Positions 48,801 to 57,864 of a stretch of 64,000 bases of DNA are shown in pieces. This stretch comes from Lactifluus volemus (taxonomy: Eukaryota > Basidiomycota > Agaricomycetes > Russulales > Russulaceae). The number at the start of each line of letters is the position of its first letter. Within the stretch, counting starts at the first letter, position 1. The notes under the pieces are model-generated. The model searched no databases. It was given only the letters and a program-made list of their open reading frames with translations, and was not told the DNA's origin. Position numbers and translations under genes: made by a program. The stretch lies in contig WTXI01000065.1 of assembly GCA_022376515.1 (NCBI GenBank), positions 62,001 to 126,000 on the forward strand, given 5' to 3'.

Positions 48801-49530
48801 CCACCTCTCGGTTGGCGAATACACGATGGACGAAGAAGAGTTCCAGCGTAGGTGCGTTACATATTCACATTTATCGGGAAGGAGAGAACATCGTCGAAAA
48901 GCTCTGTCAGCGGTTCCGGCTCACCGACGATACCCGCCAGTGGCGGGACATTGCATTTTGTCTGTCGCTGCTGCCGTTAAACCTGAACGCTCAGTGGAGA
49001 AACTTATCGAAGGCCTGCCCTTTTACCGGGACAAGTTACACGAAAAGAGGTCTATACTCGTTTCCAAAACATCCTAATCAAAGTATGATTTCCTTTCTCC
49101 CATTCACTCATACAATAGCTAATTTCCTTTTTTTTTTCTTTCTTTTCAATAAAGGCTCGATCTAATAAAGCTGCGAAAAAGCCGGATTCTGAGCTAAACG
49201 AGTTTGAATCCTTACGTTTCCCATAATTGTGGTGTTTCGTTTCATATAAGTGACACTGATTTTATACATGATGGCTTTGGGAGAGTGCCTGAGGCAATGC
49301 GCGGAAGGCCAAGCGTTTGAGAAGCGCGTGGAAGGCAAGAAAGCCGCAGCCAAGAAACGCACGACACGGAGGAGTGCGTATTTCGTTCGTCATGATTTTC
49401 GCTTACCGTAGCTGAACTTTTAACATCTGTCGGTCCATCCACACAGTAGAACGGAAAAGACAGGCAAGCGCAGACGAAGAGGAGGAATCATCCATCCTAC
49501 ACCTCCGACGCACTGCATGGGCCCGAGCTT
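45860..49530 (+). pseudogene. Condensin complex subunit 1 (Ycs4/Cnd1), near full-length pseudogene
   Basis: Condensin subunit 1 is a HEAT-repeat protein that helps compact mitotic chromosomes. The start codon is ATA (45860) where other copies have ATG, followed by ASEFDLQEELQALQDSGNY. Conserved stretches follow in order: VDAVPGILMNKLLDVIMSGF near 46110, QPIKLGVYKVICL near 46655, ILREIAAKSFNAQDTKGPRN near 46840, TMRMAIVEIIGCLICELACS near 47055, REWFALTEQTINTLFVLGD near 47785, SRLLFVVGHVVVKHIVYLEL near 48090, FCDANHYLLFRILETSRDPN near 48585, VISHLSVGEYTMDEEEFQR near 48795, EKLIEGLPFYRDKLHE near 48998 and the basic C-terminus near 49300. Frames change between several blocks (for example near 47310, 47690 and 48860) and an internal part near 48720-48790 is missing. 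Confidence 0.8.
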
Positions 49531-50045
49531 TCCAACTTTGCCCGTTTCCTTATCTGTATTCTCTCCCTTTTTTTTTTAATTTGCACCCACCAGTTTTTGT
49601 TTGCCGGGATCGATATCCCTGTTGTATCCAACTCGTTGTAATACGCATATGACTCCAGACTCAACCAACACCAAATATCATACCTGATCTGCGCTGCGCT
49701 TTAACCTGTGAACAATTCGGCATTCATCCACGCAGTCAAAGAGAGCGTGCATAGCTATACATATATATATATATCCCTCTATAAAAAACGTCCTCATGGG
49801 ATGGAAGGAAAGCGGATGATACCCCAAACGGACAACAGAGCACCGAAAAGAAAAATGAGAAAAAACGTGTTTTGTCACTACAGTCACGTGATCAACCCTT
49901 CTGCACTGAGGCCTGAGGCCCCCAATCATGTCCTTCTCATTTCGTACCGCCCAACAGAATCATTCTATTCAAGCCTAACAAAGCATGGAGCAACGTGGCG
50001 ACGACTGGACATACAATCATAATAACCATTTTCGTTCATGATTCG
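49531..50045. other. No gene; end of unit A
   Basis: Contains an AT dinucleotide microsatellite near 49758-49775 and a short open frame without a domain. The junction with unit B follows. Confidence 0.45.
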
Positions 50046-50578
50046 GCAGACTAGATGAGAGACTCAGCTATGTAGCGGGAGCCAGATCAGCTGTCGCATA
50101 GCACTGTAAAACCTCATGAATGCATTCATGTGGCACATGACGAAATTGGCAAATCCCATCCGTGAGTCCATCGTCGATTGTCCTTCAAATCGGTGCAAGC
50201 ACAATAAGTCACCCACTGGCCCGTGAGGGGGAATGGATGTCCAGTTCCGTGTGCGCTCCGCACCTTGTCTTCATCTCGCTTGCCAGTGCCCATGTGATCT
50301 CTTTGAAAAAGGGCCCTTTTATGTAGGCACCGACGATCCGGAGGAATGGCGCGACAACGAGTCGATAATCATCTAACGAACTGTCATGTCACACACCGGA
50401 AATTTTGCGAAAAGAAGGCAAGCATACAGATACATGGTGCGGGTAAACTTTCAGGCTTGCCAAGCGCCTTCAGAAGGGGAATGTCCGGACGGTAGCATGC
50501 AGACTAAGCGAAAGGGAAGACCAGAGTTCCCCCGAAAGTGTACATTTATACCGTGAAAGAGGGCGATTAGGGCAACGG

Positions 50579-51180
50579 TTAAGAGAAACTGGCAGGAAGG
50601 ATATCATCGGTAGTGACCTTAAACGCAGGTAATAAGCCGATCTCCTTCTCCTTTAACGGACCTGTCTGAGGCTTGAACACCCACGAGCTTGTTAACGGTG
50701 ATACATTGTAGAAAATTGGTCGTGGACATACTAGTGACTTATGGTCGTTGTCATTGACATCTCCCTCCTGCGCAGAGCTAACCCTCAAGGCATGCTTAAA
50801 CAAACGTACTCTGTGCGCCTCTGGCATCCCAGCCACCAAACCTTTCCCCATCCCAACGCAGGACTAGCGAACGAGGTAATTGGAGGCTGATCGAGGGGAG
50901 TGCCAGTGAATACGATGCGATAGGAGTCGCTAACGGAGAGCTGAGGGAGCGTGAGAGGATGGATGTGAGGTTTGTTGGCATAGCTATAGTCGCATTAAGG
51001 GTGGTGACGAAGGAGATGGTAGACTTGTGTTCTCTGTGGGCTGAGTGGGGACGCCAGGTGTGGGCGTGAGGGGGAAGGAGGGTGCGTCAGAGCGGAGCTC
51101 GCAGGTGGGGATGAGATAGAGGGAAGAGTTGAAGGATTAATTCTGGAGGAACTGGTTCAGAAACTGGTTGAGTAGACGAC
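50579..51180 (-). pseudogene. Unit B counterpart of the 33154-33777 frame
   Basis: Shared blocks (HRVRLFKHALRVSSAQEGDV, FKPQTGPLKEKEIGLLPAF) are still readable near 50850-50590, but stops and indels break the frame. No family was assigned. Confidence 0.35.
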
Positions 51181-51209
51181 CGGGGGGAAGTTTTATGGTG
51201 GGTCTGTCT

Positions 51210-51960
51210 CTACACTTTTCTCAGAACTGGGATACCCAGGAGGTGATGGGTTTTGTTGCTTCCGCGTGCTTGATGTTCTTCCTCCGACCGTTGACCGGTT
51301 GGCGCTGGTGCGTCGGTTTGCGCTTCTGGGTACTAGTAATCGTTGCTGCTATGGTTTGACGGTGAAGGGTTATCCAAGGACCTGTAAATCCCTGATTCAT
51401 CAGAGCCATCATGCAAATCGGCAGTATCATACCTGACTATGCTGCCCCGAGCACAGCGGCGATTGTCTGTACAAGTGCGAGCCGTAGCTGCTGGTGGTGC
51501 GGACGCTGCATCTCGGCTCAGCGGCAGATGTAGACAGGTAGAGCGCGGATGCTCTGCAGCGCCAGAAAGAATCGCTGGATCTGCGCTTGCAGCTGTGGGA
51601 TGTTGTCGATGATCTTTCGGGACAACGGAAAAGTCGGTGGGGACGTCATCTTGCCCCCCTGCAGGTCATTCGAGTTGTCAGTTGATGGGGCGAAATAAAG
51701 AGTTTTGGGTACCTGAGACCGACTCTGGAAGTCGGTTGGAGTGTGGGAATTCTTTGTCTGGCCATCGTCGTCCCTGATCCACGTCGCCAGTTCGATCAGG
51801 CGAGGCAGAAAATGTCCTTGTTGATTTGAAATACAGTCCGGCAACCGAGGTATTTTGACTGCGATGCGGAAAGTCCGATTGCAGATGATGTTTGGCATTT
51901 TTTGAGAAGGACGCTCGCGAACTTCGGGGTTGGTTTACTTTTGCCCATAATGGGACGCGG
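51210..51960 (-). pseudogene. Unidentified duplicated remnant, unit B
   Basis: The counterpart of 33830-34740, with SNQQGHFLPRLIELATWI near 51825, TSPPTFPLSRKIIDNIPQLQ near 51645 and MILPICMMALMNQGFTGPW near 51430. The middle block is longer than in unit A, but frames still change. Function unknown. Confidence 0.35.
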
Positions 51961-52234
51961 GTAAAAAAAAAGTCGATCGGAGAAGTGCGATGTGATCCGG
52001 TGATGACCTCGTCCTACACTCTTTGATATGGACTGTATGCACATACAACCGAAATGTAGAAACACATGGCGCTCCGTTCAACTTGCAGTTCGTCTCCATG
52101 TTTTCAAGAGACACCCGCACTGTGGCGCTCACCGATGCGGTGCCTTTCTTGAGCAAAAGAATTTGCGTTCCATTCACAAGGGCAGTTAGCTGAGGTGGAT
52201 CAGGTACTATTGCACAGGTGTTGTCCTCCGCCAT
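51935..52234 (-). CDS. Hypothetical ORF, present only in unit B
   Basis: An ATG at 52234 opens 99 codons (MAEDNTCAIVPDPPQLTALV...). No domain was recognised. Unit A lacks most of this sequence, so it is either an insertion in B or a deletion in A. Confidence 0.25.
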   Translation of the reverse strand: MAEDNTCAIVPDPPQLTALVNGTQILLLKKGTASVSATVRVSLENMETNCKLNGAPCVSTFRLYVHTVHIKECRTRSSPDHIALLRSTFFLPASHYGQK

Positions 52235-53176
52235 GTGCTTCAGACATTCATCCTCCTCACCGCGAATATGTGGGACTTTAATTTGTGTGCATCTACTTCT
52301 TTATTTGCTGCCCTGACAAGCTGATCGCATATATAATAGCCGATGGCCCTGGAAGAAATCCGGCCTCTTGACTCTCCATGCTGCCTTGTTTCGTATTCCC
52401 TCCCAATCTGCGGCGATCCTGAAACCGCTTCGTGTTGCGACGTCTAGGGTTGGTGGGGGTGGGAGAGGGCTATCTCCGACGCGAAGAAGCGCCGAGAGGA
52501 CCTTGAGCGAGAAGCGGACTCAGCCAGAAGTGGTACCGAGACAAGCTTGTCGTCATCTGGCGCTCTAGAGTTGCCTGAGGGCGTGACCACCTCATACGAA
52601 CAAGTGCCCAATGCCACTGCTCTTCGCAGGCGCCGCGTCCAATAACATAACTGGGTCAGCTACTGTGCTGGACGATGAGAAACCTGAAAAGGCGTAGCAT
52701 CTCATCCACTCTTAGATCATCCAGATCCACAGATCTCAGCCCTGGCTGCGGAATATTCTGGTGTTCGAATCGGTGCTGGTTAGCTCGGGCCCACAACGCG
52801 TGCGCCTGCCGCATATGAGCTCGAGTTTCCCCGCATACAGTGGTTCATCCTGGTATCTGCGATCGATTTAGTTACCCGCAGAATCCGACCTCTATACGTG
52901 TTTGAAAAGTCAGTCGCACCTTTGTTCCGTATACTATCACCGAGACGTTCATTTTACCCTACACTAATCCGAGCCCGGAGCAGTCCTTCACGAGGACATT
53001 TTTGAATTATTTAGAATCTACAATTTCTATAGCGCAATATGTTTACATGTAACAAAAACATGCTCAGTCGCGTAAATTGGTCCAATTAACACGGCTTGGT
53101 GGCAGGGTTAAAAAAATGTATCTAGAATGGGGATGTGTGGGGTGGGTCGATGATGGTAGGCGATCGCCCGAGGCGT
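52235..53176. other. No recognisable gene
   Basis: A charged open frame (DAKKRREDLEREADSARSG) occurs near 52480 on the plus strand, without a clear start. From about 52600 the sequence matches 34780-35350. Confidence 0.35.
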
Positions 53177-54060
53177 TTAGCCGTGGTCCTCTAAGGGCCG
53201 ACGTCGAGGCCGGACGCATTCTTGCGTTTCTTCGATGAACTTCGTTAGCGCTTCCCCACCCTTTCTCATCCCGAAGAGAATGTTGGGTGATAGCGTGGGT
53301 GAGGCCAGTTTGAGGATGCGTTCGCGTGCCGCCCTGAAGCGGGGGCAGTGGAGAATGACGTGACTGGGGGTCCGGATGTCTATCAGCCCTGGCAGTCGTG
53401 CGGGTCGGGGGCGTGGGAACGGTGTCTCGTGTTGCACTCGCCTGTGAAGGCGTGTTCCGTTGAGTAATCTGATGGCTGTGCAAAAAACTGGCTGGGCGGA
53501 GTTGGCAATGCCCAGCATAAAGTCTGGAGGTTGGCCGGAAGGGGGTCGGTGGAGGGCGCGGTAGGCCGGAGCTATTATGGTGGGGGCCGGGTCTGCTGTA
53601 GCCGCCGCCGCTTCGGTCGCGATTTCTTGGAGACATTTCAGGGGTCTGAAGCTGGCTGAGCCCGGGACCCTACGTATCGAGACCGAAGTGGCGGGATGTG
53701 TAAAGAGGATGTCTGCGATTGTATCGCAGACGACTTTGGACGCGGCTGCGTCACGATTGTCGTGCCTGTCGGTGATCTGACACCAAGAGATTGTACGTGA
53801 TTACAGATTGGACGTGGGAGGTAAATAGTAGCTGGGTTTTGGCCATTTAGACTGCATCTGCCAGAGCCTGGAAGGTCGCGTCTCTATGCGAGGCCGCTGG
53901 GCCGAGGATGGTGGGCTGTGTGACGAGTTCCTGTCATTGATTGAAACCAATCGAGGCCCCGGTCCAGAGGGATCTATTCTGGCACAGGTTGGGGCCCATC
54001 GCCCTGCAATAAATCGCCAGGTGGTCATTTTGCTCGTAATACCTTTTTTGAGATAGGTTC
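53177..54060 (-). mobile_element. LINE retrotransposon 3' remnant, unit B
   Basis: The frame from 53518 reads RLLNGTRLHRRVQHETPF, then TPSHVILHCPRFRAARERIL, then SPNILFGMRKGGEALTKFIEE. This matches the C-terminal region of fungal non-LTR polyproteins, where an H...C motif and an RFI/KFI helix follow the RNase H domain. The RNase H part upstream is frame-shifted relative to it. Truncated and inactive. Confidence 0.6.
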
Positions 54061-54578
54061 CATTAGGCGTTTCCGTTCGGCTCCTCGTGTATGATCGTGT
54101 AGCGATCTCTCGGGGGGGTTGCATCTGTGCCACGGGGGCGGTCTAGCATAGGGGGAACCCGGCAGTCGTGGGAGAGGCGGCTCAAGCGGCGGATGCATGT
54201 GTCCGGCTAGCGTGGCGTGGCTGGGTAGGCAGAGGGATGACACTTCCCCTATCGGCGCGCCAAGGGCCCCAGCCTATGGGTGGGAAGTGCGAGTATGCGG
54301 ATGGCCGCTCGAGTGGCCCAGCTTTTGTAGGCGGTTCTGGGGGGAATGGTAGTCAGCCCCCATTGCTTCCTCTGGTTCATAATTAGACGCTGCCAAGGGG
54401 AAGCGCCCTTCACGTGCATCCCGCATCTGGGTCACAGTTAGGTAGCTTGTTTCTATCAGCCCCGGGCCTTTGCCCGTCTCTTGTATCATAACCACCATGT
54501 CCCTTCCTAATGCCACGCCTACGTCTTGTAGCTGGTCCATCCCTAGACGCACTCGTGCCCATCTAGACCAACTCTGAC

Positions 54579-55656
54579 GTGCCACACACCGTTGTGTCGG
54601 ATGCCTTTGAGGGGCAGATTCTTGCGTATATCAAAGACTTTACAGACGAGCAAGGCAACACTTTGCACAACGAGTACTTTGGCCGCAAGGATAGAAAGGA
54701 CATCACTTGGAGTATACAGGTTCAGGGTATGTCGTTCTCCACTGCGGAAACCGGTCCCGTTAACCCGTGAGTGTGGCATGCTCAAGCCGTTTTCTCCGCC
54801 CGACATCGGCCGACGATGTGCTTTTCGGTAACCATCCATTGAAACTTCCCAGGGGTTCGGGTGCCGCACTCAAGTTCGCGCAGTAAGCCGACAAGGGTTA
54901 CTCCCTTGACGTCACTTTTGATCCCCTTGACAAGCTTTGTGGACCCGACGTTGGAACACGACTTGTCGTCGAGTACAAAGCCATGAGCCCCTTCCCCACT
55001 CGTATCGACGATGCCGCATTTTGTGCACACGCGCCTCCCAGCCTTGTCTCGAACCTCCGCCACCACCACACATGGAGTACACGAACGACTCGGACCACAG
55101 TCGTCATTGCCAAAACAGCGGCACATTATCGACCGCGAAGGCTGGTCGCCCTTTCCACCTCCGCAGTCGCTCCGATGACACGAAGCAGTTGCATCAAACT
55201 CTGAGAAGCTCACCATCCCACTCGCATTCACATTCACCCTCCCCTCGCCTACACCGTCCCTTCTCTTCCACTCCCGCAATGCTTCCTCCCCTACTTTCGT
55301 GATACATCCCATCGTCGCGAGCTCATATTTGGACCCGAGGTGCGGCACACGTTGTGGCCCAGTAAAACCAGTTTTTTTGTTGACGTAATATATATAAATA
55401 GGACGTGTTCACGACCGACTTTTGCAACGGCTATATAGTCACGCCGACACTGTCGCTGCAATTTCCCGGCGGCATCTCTTTCGACATGATGCATTACTGG
55501 GATGGCCAGCCGGTCCGCTTCACGTGCTGTGAACGCAAGTGTGAAGGAGATAATGGTGCCAAGGATTCGGACACCCCGTGGGGTCGTGTTCTGTGGTGCG
55601 TCATGATTGAACTCATTCTAGTCGAGGAGCAATCGCGACTTCAGTCGCCACCTTGA
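54579..55656 (+). pseudogene. DUF1769-family gene remnant
   Basis: DUF1769 proteins are conserved fungal proteins of unknown function. Recognisable blocks are VSDAFEGQILAYIKDFTDEQ and YFGRKDRKDITWSIQVQG near 54590-54730, DDVLFGN near 54815, and TTDFCNGYIVTPTLSLQFPG then ISFDMMHYWDGQPVRFTCCE near 55407-55530 with PWGRVLWCVMIE near 55580. Stops and frame changes occur between 54775 and 55400, so the gene is probably dead. Unit A has no counterpart. Confidence 0.55.
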
Positions 55657-55762
55657 ACGGGCCCGAAGTTACTTGCCATCGTAGTTCTGTCCAATAGGTC
55701 CCGCATAACTCATGTACTAAAGGACGTGACGCGTGACTATGACTACATATGTGACCAACGCA

Positions 55763-56110
55763 CGTCTTGGGACTGGCAACAACAGCCAACGACTGACAGA
55801 TGGCGAGTGTGTTACAAACCCCTTTCAGCCTCCATATATTCTATATCCAATGTCGGATAAATGATAATGTACAACCTCACAACTACTAAGATCCTCCGCT
55901 CATCGTTTATTACAGGGGCTATCGAGCCATGGCAGAGCCTTTCAAAGCCGTCACATCTCCAAATACATCTTGCGTCATTTTCTCAAATGCACCATGTCGT
56001 GCCCGCTATCTTGAAGAACAAACTACTGGACGATACTATCTCTGGCTTTCCCGCAGAGGTCAATGCCGCCGCGCACATCAATCAATCACAAAGACCAGCA
56101 GACCCCTTAT
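55763..56110 (+). pseudogene. Condensin subunit 1 gene, 5' fragment, copy 4
   Basis: It starts with the upstream sequence and the first codons (ATGGCGAGTGTG at 55800), then jumps to TKILRSSFITG near 55888 and to frame-shifted versions of ESFEAVTSP and ILMNKLLD. It is the unit B counterpart of the piece at 37195. Confidence 0.6.
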
Positions 56111-56199
56111 CCGCTGGACTCAGCAAAGCTTGTCCGCGGAAGTAACAAAACCCATCACCTCCTCGGCATCCACCATAAAACTTCTCCCAGTCGTCGACT

Positions 56200-56563
56200 C
56201 AGCATTTTGTTTGAATCTCGGGAGAACTCACCCCAAAAAGTTGAGTTTCACTGTGGCTGTACTCGGCACCAAAGTAGAAGAAGCAATTGGTGGCTAGTTA
56301 CCCAGTCCTCATAAAAGCCGCATCTGCAAAAGCGAGAAAGGTTGGAAGCGCATGACCATAGGCAGGGTTCGACATCCCAGCTACCAAACCTTTCCCCACC
56401 CAACGCAAGACTGGTGAACGAGGCTGAGTGAGGACGCCAGATGTGGGCGTGAGCGGAAGGAGAGAGCGTTAGAGCGGAGCTCGCAGGTGGGGATGAGATG
56501 GAGGGAAGAATTGGAGGGGCAATTCTGGTGGAACTGGTTCAGAAACTGGATCACTGAGGGGAG
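56200..56563 (-). other. Small inversion relative to unit A
   Basis: In unit A the matching sequence is at about 37575-37912 in the other orientation. Here it reads backwards: GAATCTCGGGAGAACTCACC first and CAGAAACTGGATCACTGAGG last. Flanking sequence on both sides stays in the normal direction. Confidence 0.7.
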
Positions 56564-56564
56564 C

Positions 56565-57390
56565 GCGTCGACAATCAGCTCGTACTAAATTTTGCGCTCG
56601 CGTGCCATGTTGACCACCTTCCTTCTCTCCGCGGCGGCCCACGAACTGGTCATGGCCGTAGTCACAAAGATGATCAAGTGCGCCCTCCCTCTTTGTCATT
56701 TGTGAAAAGATTAATTTGTTCGAACGTGGAAACAGATTGCATATTTTTACGCCGCAACTCATCCAGATTCCCATGATCGCTGTTGCACGGTCGCTAGCGA
56801 TTACAGTGACTTGCATATATATTCGGAAAAAGTGTTTCGCGCCAAAAACTTTGTATCTATTTGTCCATAGCCAAACAGTGACATCTGTCACACTGCTCCT
56901 CAATCGATATGCCTGCTGCAACCTCTACAGAACTGCAAGAACGTAATATATGCTGGTTCTATGACTTTTATGACTTTGAGCTTCCAGTAAAGGAGATTGT
57001 ACTCCTTTCAGGTCATAGCCAATCAACAATTTATACCATTCTTCAGCTGTACAATACTTGTGGCACAGTTACCAATCCACTTGCACATCACACAGGCCGA
57101 AAATGCCTACTAGACCCTCAGGATCTTCAATACATTCAAAGCATCCTGGAAGCTCAACCTACAATGTATCTTGACAAAATCCAAGGGAAACTCTTTCAGA
57201 ATCACAAGATTGTGGTGTCACTCGCAACTCTCAGCCGACGTGACGCAAGGTCACTGTTTGTCATAGACAAACATGCACAAACTTCTTGGCGCGAAACACA
57301 TTTTCCGAACAAATATGCAAGTCACTGTAAGCATAAAAAGTTCTTGGGCAACGCGATGATCTGGTTGGCGCTGTAGGCGGGGTTCCCTTT
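56565..57390 (+). pseudogene. Sterol O-acyltransferase 3' fragment, copy 4, interrupted
   Basis: The piece (RSRAM-LTTFLLSAAAHELVMAVV near 56600-56660, QLIQIPMIAVARSLAI near 56756-56800) is split by a Tc1/mariner derivative at 56804-57327 and resumes as KHKKFLGNAMIWLAL near 57332. The upstream N-K-P-V block has been lost at the inversion border. Confidence 0.6.
56804..57327 (+). mobile_element. Tc1/mariner deletion derivative, copy 2 (524 bp)
   Basis: The same element as at 45142, in the opposite orientation, flanked by TA at 56802-56803 and 57328-57329. It is 9 bp longer because of a repeated TATGACTTT in the coding part (FYDFYDFELP). The frame from 56909 has the helix-turn-helix but no catalytic domain. 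The uninterrupted site exists near 38190 in unit A. Confidence 0.88.
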
Positions 57391-57635
57391 ACTGTGCATA
57401 GGATACGTCTTTTACTGATACTTTGCCTCGTGTTGGGCTTTATCATTCGGGGATCGTAAAGTACGGTATCTTGGTAATAACGTTTTGAAAAAGGCGCCTT
57501 GTCTTTATTCAAGCGTGAAGTGGTCAGACTCGGAAGCTCGTGACTCGAGTTAACCCGGGAACATATGCTATCGATCATCACAAATGTGACCTTGCCGCCC
57601 GATGAGCGAGAGATGGCGCAAACAACGTGCCCTTA

Positions 57636-57707
57636 GGCCCCGTTCGGATGGGCTGCTAATGCTGACAGACCGGTCTGCAGCAATTAGCAGCCCATCCGAA
57701 TGGGGCC
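57636..57707. mobile_element. 72-bp hairpin MITE, Harbinger-like
   Basis: An almost perfect palindrome: GGCCCCGTTCGGATGGGCTG... pairs with ...CAGCCCATCCGAATGGGGCC. It is flanked by TTA (57633-57635) and TAA (57708-57710). Unit A has a single TTA at 38537-38539 and no hairpin. End sequence and 3-bp TWA target resemble PIF/Harbinger MITEs. Confidence 0.75.
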
Positions 57708-57810
57708 TAAGAAGGCATAATGCCGGCACAGGCAAGGGCACATGTTTACCTCAAGGCTCAACCTCTCCCACGCATCTTTCTCCTCTTTACTCCCTTCAAA
57801 AGCTACCCAG

Positions 57811-57864
57811 ATGACCCCGCATCCGTACGCCAAAGTCTCCTATCCCGATGTCTTCCGCTGTTAA
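57811..57864 (+). promoter_or_regulatory. Upstream ORF overlapping the NLR start, unit B
   Basis: A 17-codon frame (MTPHPYAKVSYPDVFRC, stop TAA) at the same distance from the NLR ATG as in unit A, again in another frame and overlapping the start. Confidence 0.45.

Larger units (their letters stand above)
32519..50045 (+). repeat. Tandem duplication, unit A (about 17.5 kb)
   Basis: The order of segments from 32519 is repeated from 50046: unidentified remnants, LINE 3' end, condensin and acyltransferase pieces, NLR gene, condensin subunit 1. Orientation is the same, so this is a direct tandem duplication. Non-coding parts match with many scattered differences and indels, while the NLR exons are closer. 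Unit A ends after the condensin pseudogene. Confidence 0.75.
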
